Source of the DNA: Cupriavidus sp. 2SB
GTDB taxonomy: Bacteria > Pseudomonadota > Gammaproteobacteria > Burkholderiales > Burkholderiaceae
DNA length: 42,276 nucleotides
Reading direction: 5' to 3'
Assembly (NCBI RefSeq): GCF_005503625.1
Contig: NZ_SCMX01000062.1
Location: 1-42,276, forward strand
Position numbers and translations under genes: made by a program. The notes under the pieces are model-generated. The model was not told the DNA's origin and made no database searches. It saw only the letters and a list, made by a program, of their open reading frames with translations. Positions 1 through 7,979 of this stretch are shown piece by piece. Position 1 is the first letter of the stretch. Every line of letters starts with the position of its first letter.

Positions 1-50
1 TCGCAATGCTCCGGTTGCCGAAGGTTGCCGAAGGTCGCCAGCGTGCCAAG

Positions 51-147
51 AGCCAAGAGCCAAGAGCCAAGAGCCAAAAGCCAAAAGCCAAAAGCCAAAA
101 GCCAAAAGCCAAAAGCCAAAAGCCAAAAGCCAAAAGCCAAAAGCCAA
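51..147. repeat. Heptamer tandem repeat (AGCCAAG/AGCCAAA)
   Basis: Three copies of AGCCAAG are followed by ten copies of AGCCAAA and a partial unit, nearly 14 perfect 7-bp units in all; one diverged unit (TGCCAAG) precedes them. Because 7 is not a multiple of 3, one frame reads as a 7-residue Lys/Pro-rich peptide repeat (positions 6-230), which I regard as an artefact of the repeat and not a gene. Copy number is probably variable through slipped replication. Confidence 0.9.
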
Positions 148-269
148 TGCGCCAGTCAGGAAATCACGGCGTGACGCATGCGCAAGAAGTACTGCCGCTA
201 TCGCCTCCAATCGGCGGTTACCGACCCTGAGCAGACACCCAATTCGCCACGCTGGTCACCGCGAAGCGG

Positions 270-581
270 TCATCCACGCAAGGACCGAGCTATCGTATTG
301 AGCCAATCTGGATAAGCGTCATTTTCAGCGTAGTAGACAATCGCTGCGACCCGTTGAGCCGGTGAGAGTTGGCTCGCGAGTTCGCCTAGTACTTCATCGA
401 GAGCTATTGACACCTCAAGAAAATACTCAAAGCCCTCTTGCAGTACGTTGCTAGGAATGCGGTACTCGTCGGTCAATGAAACCAACCGTGCGTCCGAGTT
501 TGCGGTCCATGGTCGTTTTGCGACGATGGTGAGTGTGTTATCGACCGACTCCAGGTCCGCGATGAGGGAAGCGAGGTTCAT
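270..581 (-). CDS. Small acidic cytosolic protein of unknown function
   Basis: This gene encodes a 103-residue protein that I do not recognise. It has no signal peptide and no membrane segment. The composition is acidic and rich in Leu, Ala and Asp, with an N-terminal helix-like stretch beginning MNLASLIADLES and a C-terminal half containing VYYAENDAYPDWLNTIA. An upstream extension to 677 is open but Arg/Thr-rich and unlike a protein start, so the ATG at 581 is preferred; the Shine-Dalgarno sequence is weak. It lies 120 bp downstream of another small unknown gene on the same strand. Size, acidity and pairing resemble immunity proteins stranded without their toxin, but this is only an inference and no toxin gene is visible. 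Confidence 0.5.
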   Translation of the reverse strand: MNLASLIADLESVDNTLTIVAKRPWTANSDARLVSLTDEYRIPSNVLQEGFEYFLEVSIALDEVLGELASQLSPAQRVAAIVYYAENDAYPDWLNTIARSLRG

Positions 582-701
582 GTAAATCCGATTCTCTGTC
601 GTCGTACGTGTGCAACGCGAAGCAGCCTCTAGTGAGCGACCGGTGCTGGCCGATAGGCGGTAGCCGCAGCAAAACACTTCTCCATCACGACGTTGGACAG
701 C

Positions 702-1106
702 CTAAGCCCCGATGAGCATACGCAGCTTACCTAAGTCTGTGGTCTCTGATTCGATGTGAAAAAGGTCGTCGGCCACGCCGCTTGCGTTATCCGCAATGCC
801 AATGACGAAATCGCGCCCGAATTTCGAATGCAGTTGGGCCAAGCGCGCCACAACTCGTTCGATGTCAGCAAACCAATCAGTTGGCTCGAATTCAGGCTCG
901 GGCAGGGTCAAGTTGACTCCTAGGTCCCAGTCCGGCAAGTCATCTGGTCGGCTACCAGCGTGCATGCTCTTCTGGTTCACCACAATTGGGCGCGAAGCGA
1001 CCCAGCCTGACGAGTCTGCAAGTGCGACGAGCTCCCGCTCGATAGCCACTGCAACGTCGTCGAGGTCAGTCCCATCTACATACGCATACAGGGTGTGTCG
1101 TTGCAT
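702..1106 (-). CDS. Small acidic protein of unknown function
   Basis: The gene encodes 134 residues starting MQRHTLYAYVDG. The reading frame stays open up to 1283, but that extension is Arg/Pro/Thr-rich and probably non-coding, so ATG 1106 is chosen. The protein is acidic, cytosolic by appearance, and lacks a signal peptide or membrane helix. Its centre (PDWDLGVNLTLPEPEFEP, about residues 58-75) looks like beta strands and its C-terminal half like amphipathic helices. No family is recognised. It precedes the 103-residue gene at 270-581 on the same strand, so the two may be co-transcribed, and it ends up beside IS3-family debris, which suggests an accessory location. An orphan immunity protein is a possible role, not a supported one. 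Confidence 0.5.
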   Translation of the reverse strand: MQRHTLYAYVDGTDLDDVAVAIERELVALADSSGWVASRPIVVNQKSMHAGSRPDDLPDWDLGVNLTLPEPEFEPTDWFADIERVVARLAQLHSKFGRDFVIGIADNASGVADDLFHIESETTDLGKLRMLIGA

Positions 1107-1417
1107 GGTGCGGTGGATGCCTTTGAGGACCAGACTACGTATTGTGTGCAATGTGGTGGTGGTTGTCGACTGGCCGCTTCTGGCCGGTCCCCGTCGTCCG
1201 CCCCAGTCACAGGCCAGGCCCGGCTCCATCGGCGGCTCGCGACGCTGAGCGGTCATTGGGATGGGCCAGAGAGTGATATCCATTAGACCGGGAGAATGCC
1301 CTCAGCGCTTTGTTTTCAGCGCCTCTTGTATTTGCTGGATAACGAGGGCTTCGATATCCCCCTGAACCGCCCCGGGATTTGGCTTGAGGAGGCTCCAACT
1401 CTTGAGAGAATGGAGCC

Positions 1418-1635
1418 ATGAACAAGACGAACAAGTTCTCACCCGAGGTGCGCGAGCGTGCCGTGCGCATGGTGCAGGAGCATCGAGGCGAATACCCCTC
1501 GCTATGGGCAGCCGTTGAATCCATCGCGCCCAAGATTGGCTGCGTATCGCAGACGCTGCTGGACTGGGTCAAGCGTGAGGAGGTCGACAGCGGGCAACGC
1601 GAGGGCCTGACCAGCAGCAAGCGCGAACGCCTCAA
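1418..1635 (+). pseudogene. IS3-family transposase OrfA, truncated
   Basis: The N-terminal helix-turn-helix part of an IS3-family OrfA is present: the ORF begins MNKTNKFSPEVRERAVRM and continues through an SLWAAVESIAPKIG segment to VSQTLLDWVKREEVD, then a Ser/Lys/Arg-rich linker. After about residue 72 the frame leaves the family and reads nonsense to a stop at 1744. The usual C-terminal leucine-zipper part that leads to the frameshift signal is missing. The ATG at 1418 sits about 55 bp inside the left inverted repeat, the normal position for orfA. Confidence 0.75.
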
Positions 1636-2205
1636 GCCGAGCGGCCCAATCAACTATGGGTGTCGGACTTCACCTATGTCTCGACCTGGCAGGGTTGGCT
1701 GTATGTGGCGTTCGTCATCGACGTATTTGCGCGGCGAATCGTAGGCTGGCGCGTGAACAGCACCATGCGTACGGACTTCGTGCTGGATGCCCTGGAACAG
1801 GCTCTGTATGACCGCCAACCGGCCAGCTCCGATGCCTTGGTTCATCATTCCGACAGAGGCTCCCAATACCTGTCCATTCGCTACACCGAGCGCCTGGCCG
1901 AGGCTGGCATCGAACCCTCGGTCGGCAGTCGTGGCGACAGCTACGACAACGCGCTGGCCGAGACCATCAATGGGCTGTACAAAGCCGAATTGATTCACCG
2001 CCGAGCGCCCTGAAAGTCCAGGGAATCCGTGGAACTGGCCACCCTGCAATGGGTGCGCTGGCTCAACCACATCCGACTGCTTGAGCCCATCGGGTACATC
2101 CCTCCGGCTGAAGCTGAGGCAAACTACTGGCGGCAACTCGCCAGCGAGGCGCTGTGGCGGCCTCAACTTAAACCAATCGGCCTCCTCGAAAACCGGGGCG
2201 GTTCA
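1636..2205 (+). pseudogene. IS3-family transposase OrfB, N-truncated with nonsense codon
   Basis: From about 1636 the +1 frame reads the catalytic rve core of OrfB. LWVSDFTYV holds the first Asp, HSDRGSQY the second, and the third acidic residue is in DNALAETINGLYK. The N-terminal half of OrfB is deleted, joining OrfA directly to this core. An in-frame TGA at 2011-2013 replaces the Trp codon expected in HRRAPW, after which the same frame continues with the normal family C-terminus (ELATLQWVRWLNHIRLLEPI). The gene therefore carries both a deletion and a point nonsense mutation and should be inactive. Confidence 0.75.
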
Positions 2206-2370
2206 CAAGGTAATCTGTCCAGGGAGCAAGCGCGAGCCGACGTGTTCGACTATATCGAGCGGTTCTACAACCCGACGCGCCGACATTCGACGCTCGGCTA
2301 TGTCAGCCCGATAGAGTTCCAAAAGGCGCAAGAAGCTTAGGTCGGTGTCCACCGGACCGGCAGCAGCCCA
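2206..2370 (+). mobile_element. C-terminal fragment of a second IS3-family element
   Basis: Immediately beyond the right inverted repeat the same reading frame enters the last 40 or so residues of a different IS3-family OrfB: a stretch containing DVFDYIERFYNPTRRHSTL and ending FQKAQEA at 2340. It is followed by a terminal sequence finishing GGCAGCAGCCCA at about 2370, typical of an IS end. The fragment has no left end in the window. Its fusion to the first element makes a chimeric ORF from 2029 to 2340. Confidence 0.6.
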
Positions 2371-2488
2371 GTACTCAATCGCTAGCGCGTAGCGCGTTGA
2401 AATGGCATGGGCCGGCTTAGGAACTTCTATACTGGACGAGATTCGGTAAAATTTTAGACTTCTCTAACCGCTCCATTGAGGATTTTGC

Positions 2489-2806
2489 ATGGCAACCTAC
2501 AAGCAACTGCTGGTGCAGAAGGAAGCTCTGGAAGCTCAACTCGCAGAAGTTCGCGCAACAGAAGTGGCAGGGGTCATCGATCACATCCGGACGCTTATGG
2601 AGCAGTACGGTCTGTCCGGCGAAGACATTCAAGGCAAGCGCCGTCGGGGTCGACCCGCCGGTAGCGGAGCCGCCAAGGTAGCAAAGGAACCGCTGCCTCC
2701 GAAGTATCGTGACCCGAAGACAGGTGCGACCTGGTCGGGCCGCGGTCGCGCACCGGCGTGGCTGGGAAGGAATCCGAACAGGTTCCTGATTGAAGAAGCT
2801 GCCTAA
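2489..2806 (+). CDS. H-NS-family nucleoid-associated protein
   Basis: This 105-residue protein has the layout of proteobacterial H-NS-like DNA-binding proteins. The N-terminal oligomerisation coiled coil spans about residues 4-45. A basic linker (KRRRGRPAG, residues 50-58) includes an AT-hook-like RGRP. The C-terminal H-NS DNA-binding domain, YRDPKTGATWSGRGRAPAW (residues 73-91), holds the core R-G-R loop that enters AT-rich minor grooves. GAGGA at 2478-2482 precedes the ATG. Such proteins bridge DNA and silence horizontally acquired genes; its position in an island full of IS debris fits a local silencer, though the target is unknown. It converges on the ATPase gene, 125 bp away. Confidence 0.9.
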   Translation: MATYKQLLVQKEALEAQLAEVRATEVAGVIDHIRTLMEQYGLSGEDIQGKRRRGRPAGSGAAKVAKEPLPPKYRDPKTGATWSGRGRAPAWLGRNPNRFLIEEAA

Positions 2807-2931
2807 GCACCGAATGGATGGGGACCACATTTGAGGCCCCCTGATTGTCCGGCAGTTCGCACGGTGTTCATCCATCATGGACGAACCGAATGGCACTTAG
2901 AACCGCGAGTTGCGGTCGAGGTGTCACTTAA

Positions 2932-4611
2932 TTAGGCTACCTTCGTTTTGAGTTCCTTGCTGGCAGCCTTCTGCCGGTCGTCGCGCCGGCGACTATCTAT
3001 CCGAACAGGCTGAACGATATCCAAGGCGCGCCAAAGCATTGGATGCACATTGATTGCCGAGCTCTTCTTGTACTGGCCGTCGGAGATTCCGCGGTCATCG
3101 AGATGCGACCAGCTCACCCGTTCCGTGGCCTCTGGTTTGATGCCGATTATCGATGTCGTGTAGAGGACCTTCAAAATCTGAATAATGCAAGAGTTGGCAG
3201 AGCGCGTGCTCTGCATGTAGTCGTTTGCTGCAATCCTTAAAGGGTCAGTCTCCTCGATTTCAGTCCAATGCTCCTGGACGCAATCAGCCAAGTCTTGTTC
3301 GGTGATTTCGGAGTACTTGAAATGGGATTGTCTCCCCCGGATGAGTTCAGCGCATGCGTTGAGCGAAGAATAGTGGCCACTCCACTCGTCACGGAGAGAT
3401 CGCAATCGCCCCATAGAGTACTTGCGCTCTGCGTCTTGAACGACGGAAGGTGGGACCGCCTCCTTTCCCTCGCAAAGCTCAATGCAGCAGTTGACGAACG
3501 AGATGGCGTCGCGTGGTCTGAATAAAGTTCTGCTGAGAAGGTAGTCGATGGCGGATTCGTTTCGAACTGCGCCCCGGAAAACGTCGTCGAATGTGACCTT
3601 CCTCTGCGTGAACTGTTCTCTGATGAGCTTCTCGATACGAAGGTCCAGGAGCTGCCTAAGCTGGGCTTTGCTCCACCTCAGGCGGAGGATAAGGCTTTCG
3701 AATTTTTCTTCCTGGAAGCCTGCCTCGCGAGTTGACTCGAAGACCGTCCGCAGCAGGTCTTCCCGAACCGCTATAACGACCTTGACTGACCTGACGCGCT
3801 GGAATGCCCTGATTGTCTCAACGAGAGCTCGAATCAGCTTGTATCGGATGCGATCGTCAACCCAAGACTCGTCTAGCCTGTCGATGACGATGTAAAACCT
3901 ATTTTTGGGGTCGGTGAAGATCTCATCCGCCAAGAGCGTAATGATCTCTCCAAGCTCCCGAACCTGATTCTCGTTGACGACGGACTGGGCCTTATGGATG
4001 ACTTCTGCCTTTACCTCGTCAGTAAGGTTTTTCGCCGCTGAAGCATTTAGTGAGAAGCCATGAACCTTTGCATCCAGCGTACCGGCAAGCTTGCGCTCGA
4101 GTTTGGTGGTGAACTCTTTGACGCGTGTCTCCGTGTCCTGCCAGAATTGGTCGTTCCACTGGCGGAGATACTCCACGGCGCGTTTCTTTGCCTGGTCTTT
4201 CTGGAAGAGATCCCGGAAATTATCCAAAAAGCCCCAGGGTTCATGCTCGGTAATCTTGTAACGCCGCCGAAGTAGTTCCACCACGAAAACATGCTTCCAC
4301 AGTAACTGGTAGAAGAGGTCAAGCTTGACGCCGGCGGACTCGAAGAACTGGATGATGTCGGAGTTCGCCACATAGCTCAGCGATAGTGTCTCCGCGCGAA
4401 GCTCGAAGGCATTCGACTGGGTCTCCAGGAGCCGCGCAAGTAGAGCGCTTTTCCCTGCGCCAACACGGCCAACGACAATACGTTTGGGGTTGTCGGAGTC
4501 AATCAAAGACTCCAAGTCTCCCGTGTCGAGAAAGCAGTCGCGCAAGAACTGCTCGTCGGACTCGGCGTCCATGGCCCCCACTGAGCTGTTTCTGCGAAAA
4601 ACATACTTCAT
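2932..4611 (-). CDS. P-loop ATPase, Sll1717 family
   Basis: A 559-residue cytosolic NTPase. Walker A is GRVGAGKS at residues 48-55, and Walker B is the hydrophobic strand FYIVIDRLDES at 239-249. The N-terminus (DAESDEQFLRDCFLDTGDL) matches the Sll1717-type ATPase family as I remember it. The middle and C-terminal parts are helical and charged, with no membrane segment or recognisable nuclease domain. The start is the ATG at 4611. It is transcribed alone, convergent to the H-NS-like gene, with about 1 kb of gene-free DNA upstream. Family members are generally uncharacterised; many are found in accessory islands, so a defence or DNA-transaction role is plausible but inferred. Confidence 0.8.
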   Translation of the reverse strand: MKYVFRRNSSVGAMDAESDEQFLRDCFLDTGDLESLIDSDNPKRIVVGRVGAGKSALLARLLETQSNAFELRAETLSLSYVANSDIIQFFESAGVKLDLFYQLLWKHVFVVELLRRRYKITEHEPWGFLDNFRDLFQKDQAKKRAVEYLRQWNDQFWQDTETRVKEFTTKLERKLAGTLDAKVHGFSLNASAAKNLTDEVKAEVIHKAQSVVNENQVRELGEIITLLADEIFTDPKNRFYIVIDRLDESWVDDRIRYKLIRALVETIRAFQRVRSVKVVIAVREDLLRTVFESTREAGFQEEKFESLILRLRWSKAQLRQLLDLRIEKLIREQFTQRKVTFDDVFRGAVRNESAIDYLLSRTLFRPRDAISFVNCCIELCEGKEAVPPSVVQDAERKYSMGRLRSLRDEWSGHYSSLNACAELIRGRQSHFKYSEITEQDLADCVQEHWTEIEETDPLRIAANDYMQSTRSANSCIIQILKVLYTTSIIGIKPEATERVSWSHLDDRGISDGQYKKSSAINVHPMLWRALDIVQPVRIDSRRRDDRQKAASKELKTKVA

Positions 4612-5619
4612 GTGACCCCCGTTCTATTTGTTCGATGGGATGCGTATTTTTGCCGGCAGTTATGAAGGCGAGGATGATCGTGCAATTATCCGCGATTACT
4701 GCTTACATTGCCTTCACTGTCCGCTGCTTCCCGTCCGCCTTCGGGTTTACGTAACCAGGCGCGAGTGGGGCGCTGTCGGCGCCATACAACGCTAGCGGAT
4801 CAGCAAGCCAGAGCGCGAATTGTGGACCCGTAGACTGTGGTCCGGTGAGCAGTCGACATTCTAGCGTCTTAGCATGTAGCCAGCATTTGCAGCCCGTACT
4901 TTCACCTTGCGTACCCCCTCCGGCGTGTCGTAGTCCAAGCAAGCTGCAAGACCACCGGATGCGGAACTGCCTCTGTAACGGCTTCCGGCGGGGGAACGGG
5001 AGCCCTGCAATCGGGCACGTCGATAGTACCCGAGAACTGAATGCCCGTTTTGGGGGGTACGTTCGCAGTGACCGTTCCTGGCCGAACGCGGAAGTTCGTC
5101 GGTCGCCAAGGCCCGCCGGAACCGTGGACTTCCGTTCCCGACCCATTTCGGCCACTGGGGCCTACGCATCATCAGCGGAAGCTCCCAGTTGTAGAGCAGT
5201 CGTTCGCCTTACTAAGTCGGCCAGCAGGCATATCAGCCGCGTCAAGGGATGGCGCATCTTCAGCAAGACCCGGAAGCATGTCGGTCAATGAGTGCGGTCA
5301 AGGTCGGCCCCCGAGTCGTCAGCGCTGTACCGTTGGCTGCATCGGCGCCGGCACGCAGGCGTTGCGAAACCTGTCTTGCCCGGCGTCCCGCCGGGGCCTA
5401 GCACCCCGGTCAGATCATGTCGTGGCGGGCGATCGCGAAACGCGATCACCTGGCGCAGAATGCACCTGATGGTGCTTAACGAGGAAGCGCCGTTCTCGTG
5501 TCGGTCGGACAGATAGCGGACGCACGGCGTCGCGAGTCGGTTCCCTTACCTGTCGCGCGCGCGGTCAGCGCGGTAGGCGTTCGGGCCAGTCCGAAACAGG
5601 TGCTTCAGGTGACCACCGT
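4612..5619. other. Gene-free 1-kb stretch
   Basis: Several overlapping open frames exist on both strands, but all have Arg/Ser/Pro-rich compositions typical of GC-rich non-coding DNA and no recognisable motif. The first 50-100 bp should contain the promoter of the ATPase gene. I see no RNA gene or clear repeat here; it may be decayed coding sequence. Confidence 0.5.
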
Positions 5620-6498
5620 TCAGCTTTCGGTCAAAGCCTGGTCCAACACCTTATCGAATGCCGCGGCTTCCTCGAACTGCACCCAGTGGCCCGCGTTGGG
5701 GATGATGCGCAGCCACCTGAATGCCGGTGCCTTGCTCAGCGCACCGGCGATCAGGTCCGTGCGCCCCCGATAGAGCGCATCCTGTTCGCCCCAGATGCCG
5801 AAGAGCGGGCACCGCACGGCAGGCAGGGTACGCTGGATGACGTCCGTCTGGTGCAGACGACGCTTGGGCATGCGGTCGCGCAGCAGGTCAGCGCGGTAGA
5901 GATGGAAGGCAAGGCTGTCGTCATCTGTCGTCGCCTCGCGCGCGAGCATCAGCGCGCGCATATTGGCGTGCATGACATCGTCACGCTCGGGCCCGGGAGA
6001 CAGATGCATCCACGCACGCAGGCCCAGCGGATTCGCCGGCCCGATGCCGAGCGCAGGCGCACCGACCAGCACCAGCCGTCTTACGCGATGAGGCCAACGC
6101 GCGGCGATGAAGCTGGCGACCATGGTGCCGAACGAAAAGGCGACCAGATCGTACGCGGCGCCGTCCAGCAGTTGGTCGAGTGCCCGCTCGACAGGTTCAG
6201 GCAGCGCGTCAGCATCGGTGCCCAAAGGCGGCCGCGCAGAGTCACCGAAACCGGGCAGGTCGGGCACCCAGACGCGCCGGCCGGCACTGACGAGCGCGCT
6301 GATGTTGCGCGCCCAGTGGACCCAACTACCCGAGCCGCCGTGCAGCAGTACCGTAGGCCGCCCCCCAGGCAGGCCCCAGGCACGCACAAGGATGTCACCG
6401 TCGCCGCAGGGCACCACAAAGCGACTCGACGCCGCATCGAGCGCCGCCGCATCGGCCAGGGTAACGACGGCGGTGGGAAGCGTGCAAGCTGTTGACAT
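5620..6498 (-). CDS. Alpha/beta-hydrolase family protein
   Basis: The 292-residue protein has the full alpha/beta-hydrolase layout: oxyanion-hole region LLHGGSGSWVHW (residues 51-62), strand plus PDLPGFGDS (79-87), nucleophile elbow AFSFGT with Ser122, acid Asp240 in WGEQDALY, and His271 in NAGHWVQFE. The elbow has Ala in place of the first Gly of G-x-S-x-G, a tolerated variant. No signal peptide is present, so it is cytosolic. ATG 6498 is preferred because the upstream open extension is Arg-rich. It is divergent from a Bug-type binding protein, and such pairs often sit near aromatic or ester catabolism genes. The substrate cannot be deduced. Confidence 0.85.
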   Translation of the reverse strand: MSTACTLPTAVVTLADAAALDAASSRFVVPCGDGDILVRAWGLPGGRPTVLLHGGSGSWVHWARNISALVSAGRRVWVPDLPGFGDSARPPLGTDADALPEPVERALDQLLDGAAYDLVAFSFGTMVASFIAARWPHRVRRLVLVGAPALGIGPANPLGLRAWMHLSPGPERDDVMHANMRALMLAREATTDDDSLAFHLYRADLLRDRMPKRRLHQTDVIQRTLPAVRCPLFGIWGEQDALYRGRTDLIAGALSKAPAFRWLRIIPNAGHWVQFEEAAAFDKVLDQALTES

Positions 6499-6860
6499 GG
6501 AGATATGGAACGCCAGGGTTCCAAAGTCAAAACACCCTACCCTACCACGGGCGACCACCACGGATTGACGACGCCCTCCACCGATAAGCTCGCTCTCGGT
6601 CAGTCCCCGCTGCCTTGATGGAGGCCGGCCCCTTGTCGGCCTCCATCTCGGGGAATGTACCGAGAGTTTCACACGTGCTGTCGGCCGCTTCGAATTCGAC
6701 TCTTAGATTCGGCAGTTCATCAGCTCTGTCGCTGCGACAAAGGTAACGGTCGGCCGCCCAAAGCCTGATACATGCACAACGATCAAGAATCGCTGAAGAT
6801 TTTGCGATAGACGCCCATGCGTCGCCGAAGGACCATTGCTTGTTTTCAAAGGAGACGACG
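6499..6860. promoter_or_regulatory. Divergent intergenic region, hydrolase/Bug protein
   Basis: This 360-bp spacer must hold promoters for both divergent genes. A good ribosome-binding site, AAAGGAG at 6848-6854, lies six bases before TTG 6861 of the plus-strand gene. I could not identify convincing -35/-10 pairs, operator palindromes or a regulator gene. Confidence 0.4.
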
Positions 6861-7859
6861 TTGACGCAAGTAGATAGGAGCGAGTTTTGCCTGAGCCGGC
6901 GAGCAGTTCTGCGCGGAGCTGCGGCCGCGGTTGCAGCGGCTGCCCTCCCTGCGCCTGCGCAAGGTGCTTGGCCGTCAAGGCCTGTGAGAATCGTCGTGCC
7001 GTTTGCGGCCGGAGGCGGCTCGGATGCCATCGCGCGCTTTACCGCCTCCAGGCTCAACGCCGCGTTGAAGCAGCCGTTCGTGGTCGACAACAGGCCAGGA
7101 GCAGGCGGTAACCTTGGCACGGAGCAGGGATTGCACTCAGCGCCCGATGGCTACACGCTGACCCTCATCGCTTCGAGCTACAGCGTGAACGCTGCGGTCT
7201 ACAACCTTGGGTTCGATCCTGTGGCAGACATGACGCCCATCGTCCAGATCTCGAATGGCCCGCTGCTCATCGTCGCTAACCCGAAGACCAACATCAAGAC
7301 GATCGGTGACCTGATTCAGAAGGCCAAGACCAACCCGGACAAGATCAACTATGCGACCTCCGGCGCGGGCGGGGTTGCTCACGCTGCGACGGAACTCTTC
7401 ATGGATCGCGTAGGCATCAGAATGACGCACATCCCCTACAAGGGCGCCGCGCCTGCAATGTCCGACACTCTTGCAGGCACATGCGACGTCTACTTCAGCA
7501 GTGTTGCAATTGCCTTGCCGCACATTCGCGCCGGCAAGCTTGTTGCTGTAGCGGTCACAACGCCAACCCGCCTTAACGCCCTGCCGAACGTTCCGACGGT
7601 TGCCGAGTCGGGGATACCCGGTTTCGACGTACCCCACTGGCATGGTCTGATCGGACCGAAGGGCCTCTCGCAAGAGGTGGTCGCAAAGGTGAACTCGGCC
7701 GTCAATGCCTTTCTGAAAGCGCCTGATGCCAACGAGCACCTGCAACGCGATGGTGTTTCGGCCGCTGGCGGAACACCTTCCTTGCTGCAGGAACGGATCG
7801 CTCGCGAGGTGGCGGGATGGAAGAAGCTGGCAGCAAAAGGGCGGCTCAAGGTCGACTGA
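6861..7859 (+). CDS. Bug-family (TctC-type) periplasmic solute-binding protein
   Basis: A 332-residue extracytoplasmic receptor of the tripartite tricarboxylate transporter (TctC/Bug) family. The N-terminus has a twin-arginine-like signal (SRRAVLRGAAAA, residues 12-23) and a hydrophobic Ala-rich core ending near AQGAWPSRPVR, the usual start of mature Bug proteins. Typical family segments follow: VVPFAAGGGSDAIAR, DNRPGAGGNLGTE, ATSGAGGVAHAATELF, HIPYKGAAPAMSDTLAG and PTVAESGIPGFDV. TTG 6861 is chosen because AAAGGAG stands six bases upstream; a TTG at 6840 is in frame but has no such site. No TctA/TctB membrane genes are nearby, which is common for Bug proteins in Burkholderiales. The ligand, probably a carboxylate, is unknown. 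Confidence 0.9.
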   Translation: MTQVDRSEFCLSRRAVLRGAAAAVAAAALPAPAQGAWPSRPVRIVVPFAAGGGSDAIARFTASRLNAALKQPFVVDNRPGAGGNLGTEQGLHSAPDGYTLTLIASSYSVNAAVYNLGFDPVADMTPIVQISNGPLLIVANPKTNIKTIGDLIQKAKTNPDKINYATSGAGGVAHAATELFMDRVGIRMTHIPYKGAAPAMSDTLAGTCDVYFSSVAIALPHIRAGKLVAVAVTTPTRLNALPNVPTVAESGIPGFDVPHWHGLIGPKGLSQEVVAKVNSAVNAFLKAPDANEHLQRDGVSAAGGTPSLLQERIAREVAGWKKLAAKGRLKVD

Positions 7860-7867
7860 CGAAGAAA

Positions 7868-7884
7868 GGGCGCTCGCAGCGCCC
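7868..7884. terminator. Short GC-rich hairpin after the Bug gene
   Basis: GGGCGCT and AGCGCCC form a perfect 7-bp stem with a 3-base loop, nine bases after the stop codon. No T-run follows, so it is a weak candidate for an intrinsic terminator separating the Bug gene from the cnr-like operon. Confidence 0.35.
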
Positions 7885-7979
7885 CTGTCATGTGCCGACG
7901 AGCGATTTCGACGTGCCGACGACTTGTGTATCCGTTCGCGCCGCGTATTGATAGAAGTAGCAAAGCTTACGACTCTCAG

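Larger units (their letters stand above)
1363..2205 (+). mobile_element. IS3-family insertion sequence, internally deleted
   Basis: The ends are inverted repeats. The left end starts TGAACCGCCCCGG at 1363 and the right end is its complement, ending at 2205; the next bases are degenerate. Inside are the start of orfA and the catalytic end of orfB. At 843 bp the element is several hundred bp shorter than the roughly 1.2 kb usual for the family, because the end of orfA and start of orfB have been fused out. No 3-4 bp target duplication is visible (CCC on the left, CAA on the right), which fits recombination rather than a clean insertion. Confidence 0.8.

Noticed and set aside
51..147. CRISPR-like array
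   Set aside because: Units are only 7 bp and contiguous, with no spacers and no cas genes.
6..230. ORF with a repeated Lys-Pro-rich 7-residue motif
   Set aside because: The peptide repeat follows directly from the 7-bp DNA repeat; no ribosome-binding site and no protein-like sequence outside the repeat.
4703..5172. Overlapping minus-strand ORFs of 103 and 150 residues
   Set aside because: Arg/Ser/Pro-rich composition, no motif and no ribosome-binding site; typical GC-rich background frames.
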